From a virus, in IMG/VR virus record IMGVR_UViG_3300030109_003851, positions 1-29,062 of that record: 29,062 bases of DNA; one strand, written 5' to 3'. A model generated the notes under the pieces. That model saw only the letters and a list, made by a program, of their open reading frames with translations. It had not been told where the DNA came from and did no database searches. Both the position numbers and the translations under genes were made by a program. Shown piece after piece: positions 14,579 through 21,421 of this stretch (its first letter is position 1; every line of letters starts with the position of its first letter).

Positions 14579-14738
14579 ATCTTCTTTTCTTTTTGCCTTT
14601 AGACATTCCGCCTCTTTTGCCTCTTCTGGACATTCCAGATCTTTTTTTTCCTCTTGTAGCCATTCTAGTTCTCCTTCTGCGTGGACTAATCTGTTTAGTG
14701 AATAGTTCCGCTGTTTGTACACTGGTTGTTATCGCCAT
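14577..14738 (-). CDS. Basic head-region mini-protein with capsid-like N-terminus (53 aa)
   Basis: An open frame of 53 codons starts at ATG 14738, ten bases inside the end of the 85-aa gene, with GGAG 9 bases before. The first 13 residues, MAITTSVQTAELF, match the capsid opening MAITTTSETVELF at 9 of 13 positions, though the DNA has diverged. An Arg-rich joint (PRRRRTR) follows. A 28-residue tail with 14 Lys/Arg is then built from three imperfect repeats (RGKKRSGMS, RRGKRGGMS, KGKKKRR). A second ATG at 14663 also has GGAG 7 bases before it and would make the tail alone. The tail resembles small protamine-like peptides. A head-interior or DNA-compacting role is inferred only. Confidence 0.6.
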   Translation of the reverse strand: MAITTSVQTAELFTKQISPRRRRTRMATRGKKRSGMSRRGKRGGMSKGKKKRR

Positions 14739-14986
14739 GCTTTCATGCTCCAATACGCAGGTGACAATGTTTTTTGTCCTTTAACTTTGTCCAACACTGC
14801 TCCCATTCGTGCAAGGAACGATCGCTGTCTAACAGGATTGTTCTTTTTGATAGTCATACCTTTTTGTCCATAGTTTATTTTTTTGACATTTCCAGTTTTC
14901 TTATCACGCACAAATACTTTAAACTTTTTTACATCACCTCTTGATGGTGTGTTTAATTTTACAGTTCTACCTTGATACTTTGCCAT
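14729..14986 (-). CDS. Small basic head-region protein (85 aa)
   Basis: Starts MAKYQGRTVKLNTPSRGDVK, continues KKFKVFVRDKKTGNVKKINY and ends KTLSPAYWSMKAWR. This is a conserved small-protein family seen in marine phages near the capsid genes, with 'R-G-D-V-K-K-F-K-V' and a C-terminal 'YW-x-x-K-x-W'. Function unknown. It is strongly basic. The ATG has no Shine-Dalgarno; the 21-codon frame at 14967-15032 overlaps its start and may carry ribosomes into it. It is part of a run of five small basic genes between portal and scaffold. Confidence 0.72.
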   Translation of the reverse strand: MAKYQGRTVKLNTPSRGDVKKFKVFVRDKKTGNVKKINYGQKGMTIKKNNPVRQRSFLARMGAVLDKVKGQKTLSPAYWSMKAWR

Positions 14987-15032
14987 GAATCCAAGTCCAA
15001 ACTTTTTTAAAAAAATGTTTTATCTTTTTCAT
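14967..15032 (-). CDS. 21-aa cationic micro-protein / coupling ORF
   Basis: ATG 15032 has a strong GAGGAG 6 bases upstream and begins two bases after the stop of the 78-aa gene. It encodes MKKIKHFFKKVWTWIHGKVS plus Arg. The stop at 14967 lies 20 bases inside the next gene, whose ATG lacks a ribosome site. The peptide would be an amphipathic cationic helix with Trp, like membrane-active or DNA-binding peptides. It may be a real micro-protein or a leader that couples translation of the 85-aa gene. Confidence 0.5.
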   Translation of the reverse strand: MKKIKHFFKKVWTWIHGKVSR

Positions 15033-15034
15033 TG

Positions 15035-15271
15035 TTATCTCCTCTTTCTTAAGTCAGTGTCATGTCTTCTACTGCCTCTTAAAAATGAATTTACTCTTGC
15101 CATTGCCCATTGTTGCATTCCTATACCAGGTCTTGATCCCGCTGTTAGAAAAGCGCCTTGACCTCTTCTGAAAACTTTTGCCAGTGTGCCGTATGTGTAT
15201 CTACTTTTTTCTGCTTTTGTACGCAAAGACTTTTGCACACCTGCATTCAATTGTTTACGATGCTTTGCCAA
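15035..15271 (-). CDS. Small basic head-region protein (78 aa, TTG start)
   Basis: The start is TTG 15271, with AGGAG 8 bases upstream and inside the end of the 63-aa gene (17-base overlap). No in-frame ATG exists nearby. The centre reads KVFRRGQGAFLTAGSRPGIG, then MQQWAMARVNSFLRGSRRHD, with a basic end (LRKRR). This 'R-G-x-G-A-x-x-x-x-x-R-P-G-x-x-x-x-x-W-A' pattern recurs in small marine phage proteins near the portal, function unknown. It may act in the head interior or bind DNA. Confidence 0.68.
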   Translation of the reverse strand: MAKHRKQLNAGVQKSLRTKAEKSRYTYGTLAKVFRRGQGAFLTAGSRPGIGMQQWAMARVNSFLRGSRRHDTDLRKRR

Positions 15272-15446
15272 GTTTTATTCTCCTATTGATTAAACTTTGT
15301 GGTATCCTCTGTCCTGATCTTGCCATCTTGCCAATCCTTTTTATTAGATTAGCCAATTGCACTCTTTTACTGCCTTTCACACCACTAAGGTATTTTTTAG
15401 GTACTGTTGATTTTTTATCCTTAGGAACTCTGCGTCTCTTCACCAT
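15255..15446 (-). CDS. Small basic head-region protein (63 aa)
   Basis: The start is ATG 15446 with GGAG 7 bases before. The TTG at 15458 would add four residues without support. It has 21 Lys/Arg and only one Asp in 63 residues (predicted very high pI). The motif VPKKYLSGVKGSKR (about 15-28) is shared with small phage proteins of unknown function that sit after the portal gene. The start lies 26 bases inside the portal gene. It could be a DNA-binding head-interior protein or a small connector subunit. Confidence 0.68.
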   Translation of the reverse strand: MVKRRRVPKDKKSTVPKKYLSGVKGSKRVQLANLIKRIGKMARSGQRIPQSLINRRIKLGKAS

Positions 15447-16956
15447 TGTTATCTCCAAAGTAATTTTTGATTTCAGGATGTAGTTCCATTATCTGTTCAT
15501 TGGAATAACCTTCCTGTATCATCTCTCTCATGTGTTTAATCATGTCTTCTGGATTGTCCATTGGTGGATGTTGCATTTCAGTTTGTAAAGGTTGCGTATC
15601 GCTCTCCAATGTCTCCATAGTCTCTTCAGTAATTGTTTCGTAAATTCTTCTGTCTATTTCGTCATTTATTCTCGTGTCAGCGATGTTGGATTCTTTTGCA
15701 AGTTTAAGCATTGCTATATCGTTTGCTTTGTCTTGTATTGAAAATGATCTTGGATATTTTACAACACCATCATAAGTCATTCCTTGGAATAGTGCATACA
15801 ATCTCCATATTTGTTCTTCACAATGTTCTAGACACATTGCAAAGTCTGCCAGTTTGGCATTAAGCATTTGGAATTCAGTTTGTAATCCTATGCCTGATAA
15901 TCTTCTTGATTCAACAGATCTTATACCACCAACGCAAGCCATTCTGTCTATGGCATCAACTTTTTTCTGTATGCTACCCAATACAGCATCAATTGATGAT
16001 CCGTTTGGTTGTAGTAAGAATGGTTTAAGTCCTGGTTCCAAATTGTCTTCCATTGTGACTATGGCACCTGCACCCGCTGATGCATCTGTGCCTCTTGTTT
16101 TCACAAGTGTTGGATGATTTGTTAATTTTATGATGTCGTGTATTTCTGCTGTTTCTTCGTAGATGTTTTTCTGCATATCAGCAATGTCGCCAATTGCACT
16201 TACACCCACACCTCTTAAATTTGATCTTTGTGAATAACAAACCACAGCAGGTATCCTACCCAGTGTGTTTGGTATTGAATACATATATTCACCCTGTCTA
16301 TCTTTGGTTGTGTATCTGTACACATTTGTTTCTTCAGGTGTGTATTCTCTAATATATTGTTCGCCTTCTTGTATTTCTTCTTTTACTTTAAGATATGTAA
16401 GTTTGTAATAACCATTAGTTTCTCTTTCATATTGCCAGTCTAAAACATTTTCAGGTGTGAATAAACTTACATAAGGTCTTACTTCTTGATCAAGTTCGTC
16501 TGCCCTTGTGCTTACATTTGTGTTTGGTTTGTCTACGACTACCCAACAATTTCCATACACTTGGCTATGACGACTAACATCTTTCATAAAGGCATCAAAT
16601 GTTCTGCCATCCAAATCTGCATCATTGAAGAAAGCATCTAGTTGCGGATCCGCTTCTATTGATCCAAGATCTCTTTTCACTTCACGTCTAAACATGAATG
16701 AATTATAGATGCCAACTATTGCTTTAACATGATTGTCCAAAGCATTTGTTCTTAATCTCTTTTCGTAGTCTTCTCTTGACTCATACACAAAAGGTTCTAA
16801 ATATTTTCCGTAGAAATAATCAAATCCACCATTATAACTGTCTGCTAAAAATGTCCATCTGTTGTAATACAATTTGTATGCTTCATGTGTTGAAACAATG
16901 TATTCACTTGCAGAATACGGATCACCTTTTGTTAATCTATTTCTTATAACTGCCAT
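15421..16956 (-). CDS. Portal protein (511 aa)
   Basis: The gene follows terL and begins MAVIRNRLTKGDPYSASEYI, then YYNRWTFLADSYNGGFDYFY. Residues about 70-100 (RLRTNALDNHVKAIVGIYNS) and 120-150 match the portal pattern of the DUF4055-like family. The middle (about 215-330) carries the crown/wing beta-strand and helix region with VRPYVSLFTPENVLDW and IPAVVCYSQRSNLRGVGVSA. The C-terminal helices (about 400-500) are charged and end acidic. It forms the dodecameric ring that docks the terminase and the tail. Translational coupling through TAATG with terL. Confidence 0.88.
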   Translation of the reverse strand: MAVIRNRLTKGDPYSASEYIVSTHEAYKLYYNRWTFLADSYNGGFDYFYGKYLEPFVYESREDYEKRLRTNALDNHVKAIVGIYNSFMFRREVKRDLGSIEADPQLDAFFNDADLDGRTFDAFMKDVSRHSQVYGNCWVVVDKPNTNVSTRADELDQEVRPYVSLFTPENVLDWQYERETNGYYKLTYLKVKEEIQEGEQYIREYTPEETNVYRYTTKDRQGEYMYSIPNTLGRIPAVVCYSQRSNLRGVGVSAIGDIADMQKNIYEETAEIHDIIKLTNHPTLVKTRGTDASAGAGAIVTMEDNLEPGLKPFLLQPNGSSIDAVLGSIQKKVDAIDRMACVGGIRSVESRRLSGIGLQTEFQMLNAKLADFAMCLEHCEEQIWRLYALFQGMTYDGVVKYPRSFSIQDKANDIAMLKLAKESNIADTRINDEIDRRIYETITEETMETLESDTQPLQTEMQHPPMDNPEDMIKHMREMIQEGYSNEQIMELHPEIKNYFGDNNGEETQSS

Positions 16957-18197
16957 TATCTAACTCCTATTGTTGGCTTACTAACATTCCATCTCGTTGG
17001 ATTGGTTTGTTGTGCAACATCTCTTTTGATTGGCCATAAAAAGTCAACAAGGTAACCTACTGCGTCCGCCATGTGTTCTTGTCCATTTTTATCAATTATG
17101 GATGTGTTTGTTTTGTATTGTAAAGTTTCTAAACTCTTAATTGTTTGTTTGCATTTTGGATCTATAAACATCTGTCTTATACCTTTTGCGTTCTTTAACT
17201 TGCTATTTACTGCATTTACTCTGTCTCTAACTAAGGTATGACTTTGTCTTGCGAACACTTTGAATCCTGCGTTCTGCAAAATACTAATATCTGTCTTACC
17301 CCCAGCAGATGTTTTTCTTTGACGACCCGCAGGATCTGGAAAAATGGTAATTTTTGAATTTGGATATCTTCTGTTAAGTTCATCGCATACTTCTGCTGTG
17401 TTTGATCCCATTACATTTAATTCATCCACAAAAAACAAATTATTATTTTGTATAACACCAATTGCAACAGACATAGGATCAATGTTGAAGTCTATGCCCA
17501 CATACAATTCCTGTGTGTTAAAATTTTTACAATTTTTTATTACTTCTTCTCTGTCAAAATTATAATACACCATTCCTGAATATGTGTTGAATGTTGCTTC
17601 GTATTCTTGTGCAAATGTTCTTTCGTCAAGATCTCTTTTTGCATCTTCCAATTCCGCTTCATCCACTTGTCCACCATCTATTGTTTTGAAACTGAATGCT
17701 TCCCAGCCTTCTGTTGCTTTTGCCATTGTGTACATTTCATGACTGAATGATCCAACACCTTTGGGTGTGCCTATGAACAATGCTTTGCCTTTTCTATCTG
17801 ACAGTGTTGGGCGAAGACATGAAGTCCATAATTCTTTATCTAAATCTTGATATTCATCCATAACTAAAAAATCCAATCCTACACCTCTGAGTGCATCTTT
17901 GTTTTCTGCACCTTTCAAATGTATATGTGATCCTGACTTCAATCTTATTTTTAATTCTGCTTCATTGGTTTGATCAATCCATCTTAATTTTTTAAGCATA
18001 TCTTTCAAAGGATTCCACATTATGGTTTTGGCCATTCTGTAGGAAGGTGCAACATAGTACACTTCCTTATCTATATCTGCGGCGTGTCGCACCAACTCCA
18101 TCATGCTAACATAAGTCTTACCAAACCGTCTACCACAACTTGCTGTACGCATTCTTGCTGGTGAATTGAAAATAGATTGTTGTGCTGGAGTCAACAT
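16956..18197 (-). CDS. terL: Terminase large subunit
   Basis: The ATPase domain has Walker A GRRFGKT at residues 22-28, Walker B around 109-115 (LDFLVMDE, Asp114/Glu115) and the coupling motif FIGTPKG at about 141-147. The nuclease domain begins with VGIDFN, Asp236 being the first RNase H-like acidic residue. Later acidic residues are in IFPDPAG (about 300) and in the C-terminal ADAVGYLVDF (about 388). The 413 residues are within the usual range. This motor cuts and pumps DNA into the head. The start overlaps the terS stop by one base (TAATG). Confidence 0.96.
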   Translation of the reverse strand: MLTPAQQSIFNSPARMRTASCGRRFGKTYVSMMELVRHAADIDKEVYYVAPSYRMAKTIMWNPLKDMLKKLRWIDQTNEAELKIRLKSGSHIHLKGAENKDALRGVGLDFLVMDEYQDLDKELWTSCLRPTLSDRKGKALFIGTPKGVGSFSHEMYTMAKATEGWEAFSFKTIDGGQVDEAELEDAKRDLDERTFAQEYEATFNTYSGMVYYNFDREEVIKNCKNFNTQELYVGIDFNIDPMSVAIGVIQNNNLFFVDELNVMGSNTAEVCDELNRRYPNSKITIFPDPAGRQRKTSAGGKTDISILQNAGFKVFARQSHTLVRDRVNAVNSKLKNAKGIRQMFIDPKCKQTIKSLETLQYKTNTSIIDKNGQEHMADAVGYLVDFLWPIKRDVAQQTNPTRWNVSKPTIGVR

Positions 18198-18523
18198 TAT
18201 TTGTTCTCCTCTGGTTTTGTAAGTGCTGATAAAAATTCTCCCAATGGTAAAGGTTTCTTGTCATCCAAGTATTGTGGCTGATCTTTTTGTCCAAGATAGT
18301 TTTTACCCATGAACTGCAACATCTTTGGATCACCTTTCTCTGCCTTCTCCATCTGTAATTTTTTTATGTGTGCTTGACCTTGAAGTCTGCCCTCGTCTAT
18401 TACTTTCTTAAATTGTTTTCTAATAACTTTTATCGTGGTATTCATAACAGCCGCAATCTCCTTGTCATTGCATTGGTCAAATGCAAGTTGTCTTATCTGT
18501 TCTCTGTTAAGTTTTCTAGCCAT
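18197..18523 (-). CDS. terS: Terminase small subunit
   Basis: A 108-residue helical protein. Residues about 6-40 form a helix-turn-helix (REQIRQLAFDQCNDKEIAAV, then a recognition helix KVIRKQFKKVI). The segment KAEKGDPKMLQFMGKNYLGQ (about 60-79) is the hallmark of small terminases that read 'A-x-x-G-x-x-x-M-x-x-x-L/M-G-x-x-x-L-G-Q'. A charged end binds TerL. It recognises the packaging site, though none is identified here. Coupled to terL through TAATG and to the 109-aa gene upstream in the same way. Confidence 0.9.
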   Translation of the reverse strand: MARKLNREQIRQLAFDQCNDKEIAAVMNTTIKVIRKQFKKVIDEGRLQGQAHIKKLQMEKAEKGDPKMLQFMGKNYLGQKDQPQYLDDKKPLPLGEFLSALTKPEENK

Positions 18524-18852
18524 TATACCTGTCTCTCTACCACCTTAATTCTAAAGTTCCTGCTGTCCTTTAGACTGTTTGTTGTTATAATTCTAAATTC
18601 TACATTGTAGATGTTGCCTGCTGTGCCACCTGATATGAAAGCCTTGGCAACGAAATCTGTTTTTGAAGATGAATCCACAGCCAATGGTGCGGCATCTCCG
18701 TCTATGGTTTGGACTGTGACAGTGATTGAATTAATCGTGTCACCACTTGCCATTGCATTGGTAAAGTCCATCGCGTAATCTAATACAGCAAATGGATCCT
18801 TTTCAATGAATTGTCCTACTCTGTCTGATTTGTATCCTGTTAATGTTGCCAT
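18523..18852 (-). CDS. Fibre-tail adaptor-like protein (109 aa)
   Basis: It begins MATLTGYKSDRVGQFIEKDP, then FAVLDYAMDFTNAMASGDTI and NSITVTVQT. The pattern 'K-D-P-x-A-V-L-D-Y-x-x-D-(W/F)-x-x-x-x-x-x-G-D-x-I' belongs to phage fibre-tail adaptor-type proteins, with an Ig-like beta domain (residues about 45-105). It is directly upstream of terS and downstream of the fibre genes, as in related genomes. It would link tail tip and fibres. Function is inferred from family pattern. Confidence 0.68.
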   Translation of the reverse strand: MATLTGYKSDRVGQFIEKDPFAVLDYAMDFTNAMASGDTINSITVTVQTIDGDAAPLAVDSSSKTDFVAKAFISGGTAGNIYNVEFRIITTNSLKDSRNFRIKVVERQV

Positions 18853-18855
18853 GTG

Positions 18856-19878
18856 TTATCCTGTTCTCCTGTCTATTGGTCCAACCTCATCTACTAATAC
18901 CGTGTGCTGAACAGTAAGTTTTCTTGACTCAGAAGGTACAACTAAAAGTCTTGTTTCTTGGTCAACAATATTTATGCGTGACTCTGGACGAACTGTCACT
19001 CTTCTAAAAGGATCAAACGCAACTTTACTGCCTACAACTAATGTTGAACCACTTGTTATGATACTTGCTTCACCATCTGCAAGGAATCCACCTGGAACAT
19101 TTGGTATAATCACTTCAGCCGTAAATGCACCTGAGGCAAATCTTACTCTAAATGCGTTTGCGTCAACAGTGAAAATGCCTGACTTCAATGCAATACCGCT
19201 GGCATTGAAAGTTGGTTCAGCAACAAGGTTTGAACTCACAGTGATGTCTGATTGTCCTAATCTTATTCTCTGACCTAATGCCTGTACACTGGCAACACCA
19301 TCTAGATTGAAGTTAGCAACTCTGTTAATTTTTTTACCTACAGCATTGATAGAAAAACTTGAACTTTTTCCAACTGAAGCACTTCTAACAAAAAATCCGC
19401 CGTTGGTTGTTTGAGTGAAAGTGGATGTTAATTCGCTTCCTCCCAGTATGCCTGCTATGGCTGATGCTGTTAGTGTAAATGTGCTTGGAGGTGATGTTAA
19501 TAAACCAGCAAGTATGCCGTCTCCATTTATGCTGGTATTGAATGCACCTGTGATATCAACAGTGCCTCCAAAAGTTTTACTACCTGTTGCTGATACTGTG
19601 AATGAAGATGTCTCAACTATTCTACCACCTTTTAATCTGTCAGCAGTGACAGAAAAGTTTTGTCCTCCCCATGTGGCTTGCTTAGGCTCTGCCCATGTGC
19701 CCATCTCTGCCCATGTGAGTCCACTTAGGTTTGAAAATATATTGGCACTTGATCCTCTTATTCTAATGCCAGTCGCGGATATGGTTGCAGATGAAGATAC
19801 GCTTGCCGCACCTACAAAAGTTGCCTGTACATAACCAGAGGCTACATACCCAGTATTTGTATATAGGATATCTGCCAC
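18856..19878 (-). CDS. Repetitive beta-rich tail/fibre protein (340 aa, GTG start)
   Basis: GTG 19878 has AGGAG 8 bases before it; no closer ATG is available. Residues about 50-75 carry LTWAEMGTWAEPKQATWGGQ, related to the Trp-rich stretch of the 252-aa protein. About nine imperfect repeats of roughly 22-25 residues follow, each with an alternating strand such as SSFTVSATGSKTF, STFTLTASAI, SSFSINAVGKKI or GIFTVDANAF. The C-terminus has three 'E-(S/T)-R-x-x-x-V' repeats (PESRINIV, QETRLLVV, SESRKLTV). This is a fibre-like shaft structure. No enzyme motif is seen and no named family is recognised. Confidence 0.62.
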   Translation of the reverse strand: MADILYTNTGYVASGYVQATFVGAASVSSSATISATGIRIRGSSANIFSNLSGLTWAEMGTWAEPKQATWGGQNFSVTADRLKGGRIVETSSFTVSATGSKTFGGTVDITGAFNTSINGDGILAGLLTSPPSTFTLTASAIAGILGGSELTSTFTQTTNGGFFVRSASVGKSSSFSINAVGKKINRVANFNLDGVASVQALGQRIRLGQSDITVSSNLVAEPTFNASGIALKSGIFTVDANAFRVRFASGAFTAEVIIPNVPGGFLADGEASIITSGSTLVVGSKVAFDPFRRVTVRPESRINIVDQETRLLVVPSESRKLTVQHTVLVDEVGPIDRRTG

Positions 19879-19896
19879 AGTAGGGACTCCTAACTA

Positions 19897-20331
19897 TTAA
19901 GCCAATGTTATGCTTAAATTTGTGTCCGCTATTTGGAAAGAGTCTCCGTCTTCAATTGTCTTGCTGGCTGTTAATGCTCCGTAAAATAAAACATTTCCCG
20001 CGCCTGCAGAATCACTTGTTGAGTTTGTGTCCATCACTGCTACATGGGTGATTGTTCCAAAATTACCACCTGATGCTGTAAATGTGACTGCTCCGTTGTT
20101 TGTTGCCGTACCTGCCGCATTCGCCGCATTGAACGATATGGTTTGTCTTGCATATCCGTTGCCAGTGACTTCATTTGTAAGATCACCTGTTTCTAGTTCT
20201 TCCGCTGTGTTGCCTGCAGAATCATCTGTCGTGAACAAAGCCAAGAAAACTGTTCCTGGTGTTGTGAAAGATGCTGTTCCTAGAGCGTGGTCTAACAATT
20301 TCTTTTCTAAATAATCGCTTGATGCACTCAT
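19897..20331 (-). CDS. Conserved tail fibre-associated protein (144 aa)
   Basis: Starts MSASSDYLEKKLLDHALGTA, continues TTPGTVFLALFTTDD, and has NGYARQTISFNAANAAG (about 57-73), NFGTITHVAVMD (about 90-101), VLFYGALTASKTIEDGDSFQ and ADTNLSITL at the end. This is a widespread phage family commonly annotated as tail fibre protein. It is a small beta sandwich that packs against the fibre or tip. Two DSAG tetrapeptides lie in loops (plus 20002, 20212), one of them just before the conserved NVLFYG strand. AAGGAG precedes the ATG, and AATAAATA lies 43 bases upstream. Confidence 0.8.
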   Translation of the reverse strand: MSASSDYLEKKLLDHALGTASFTTPGTVFLALFTTDDSAGNTAEELETGDLTNEVTGNGYARQTISFNAANAAGTATNNGAVTFTASGGNFGTITHVAVMDTNSTSDSAGAGNVLFYGALTASKTIEDGDSFQIADTNLSITLA

Positions 20332-20374
20332 TGTTATTTCTCCTTAAGGTTTCGTTATTGTTATATAACTCTTT

Positions 20375-20382
20375 TATTTATT
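20375..20382 (-). promoter_or_regulatory. AATAAATA late-promoter-like motif
   Basis: It overlaps the end of the 172-aa gene, 43 bases before the ATG at 20331. The predicted RNA start near 20369 begins the perfect 10-base palindrome GTTATATAAC (20360-20369). Confidence 0.4.
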
Positions 20383-20899
20383 ATGTTTTGTTGATTCCAA
20401 TCAGCAAACGACCGCTGATGTTGAATGCACTAGATCCCAATGCCCTCTTCAATCCAAAGTACAATGCTGGTTTAGAACCATCATTATCTATTGTGACAGA
20501 CTCAATTGTTTGATTACTGCCGCTGTTGAAACTTGCATTTTGAAATGTGTTTAGAGCCTGGTTTGGACCTGATGAGGTTGATGTTGAATCCAATTGTGCG
20601 ACAACAAAACCTGCTTGGTCTGAACTGTTTGAACTGCTGTATGTGGGATGAGAGATCACTGTTAATTTTAATGTGCCTGATGTGGTCAGTGCGATCCCGT
20701 CACCGTTGGGATGATTTGTAACCCTCTGCACAATACTTTTTGGATCAGATCCAATTACATTCCAAGTGCCTGAACCATTGTTGCTCCATCTGTATTGATT
20801 GGAACTACCTCCTGCTGGATTTGGTCTTCCATTTGTGTCTTCAATTAAAACATCAAATTGGTTACCTACTATTGATAATAAAGGTGCTGTGAATGGCAT
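20381..20899 (-). CDS. Fibre-module protein (172 aa)
   Basis: No family recognised. The start overlaps the 165-aa stop (TAATG). The sequence opens MPFTAPLLSIVGNQFDVLIE and is rich in Ser, Asn, Gly and Thr. It has alternating strands (LTTSGTLKLTVISHP, about 72-86; FVVAQLDSTSTSSG, about 98-111) and a final YFGLKRALGSSAFNISGRLL stretch. DQAG in place of DSAG occurs near residue 94. It sits in the fibre cluster and is probably a structural fibre partner or chaperone-like subunit. Confidence 0.5.
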   Translation of the reverse strand: MPFTAPLLSIVGNQFDVLIEDTNGRPNPAGGSSNQYRWSNNGSGTWNVIGSDPKSIVQRVTNHPNGDGIALTTSGTLKLTVISHPTYSSSNSSDQAGFVVAQLDSTSTSSGPNQALNTFQNASFNSGSNQTIESVTIDNDGSKPALYFGLKRALGSSAFNISGRLLIGINKT

Positions 20900-21396
20900 T
20901 ATGACATATCCAACATGGCATTACCGTATAGGTTTGTGCCGTCAGATACGAAACATAAAACATCAACATCATTTGCACCTGTGGATAGTGTTGGTGCGTT
21001 GCCGTTTGGAAATTTATATTTTGAATCGTAAGCCAAAGTCCTGTTGCCCGTGCCGTCCTGTTTAACAATCAAGACGTATGTTGCTCCCGCTTCAATGTTG
21101 GTTGGGTTTGCTAATGTTGAACTTGCCGCCAATGTTAATTGTGCCACTTGATTGGCACCTAGGTCCCATGCAATACCACCTGAACTGTCATCTGTTGCAG
21201 TTAAGGTAGTCATGTTGAAATATTGTTGTTTGGAGTATTCGCCTTTGGTTGCGTAAGGTCCTGTGGCATCATAGAAGTCTATGATTGTGTTCACATTTGT
21301 AATATTTTGTAATATATCTGATCTTGCGTCTGATATTGAATCATTTGCGTTATCGCAATTGGTTGTTCCTGCTTTTGATCCTGATGGCCATGACAT
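20899..21396 (-). CDS. Fibre protein with both shared modules (165 aa)
   Basis: The N-terminus MSWPSGSKAGTTNCDNANDS continues ISDARSDI and matches the 143- and 492-aa proteins. The C-terminus YVLIVKQDGTGNRTLAYDSK and LSTGANDVDVLCFVSDGTNL matches the end modules of the 492- and 377-aa proteins. It is therefore a minimal fibre: attachment-type module plus end module with only a short middle. AGAGGAG precedes the ATG by 8 bases and AATAAATA lies 17 bases upstream. A DSSG variant replaces DSAG near residue 73. Confidence 0.65.
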   Translation of the reverse strand: MSWPSGSKAGTTNCDNANDSISDARSDILQNITNVNTIIDFYDATGPYATKGEYSKQQYFNMTTLTATDDSSGGIAWDLGANQVAQLTLAASSTLANPTNIEAGATYVLIVKQDGTGNRTLAYDSKYKFPNGNAPTLSTGANDVDVLCFVSDGTNLYGNAMLDMS

Positions 21397-21413
21397 AATT
21401 TTTCTCCTCTAGT

Positions 21414-21421
21414 TATTTATT
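21414..21421 (-). promoter_or_regulatory. AATAAATA late-promoter-like motif
   Basis: The minus-strand motif begins at the stop of the LamG gene and lies 17 bases before the ATG at 21396. Predicted RNA would start near 21408, leaving a leader of about 12 bases that still contains AGAGGAG. Confidence 0.4.

Noticed and set aside
14991-15020. A/T run TTTTTTAAAAAA as a terminator
   Set aside because: It lacks a GC-containing stem and lies inside the 21-codon ORF, where it encodes His-Phe-Phe-Lys-Lys.
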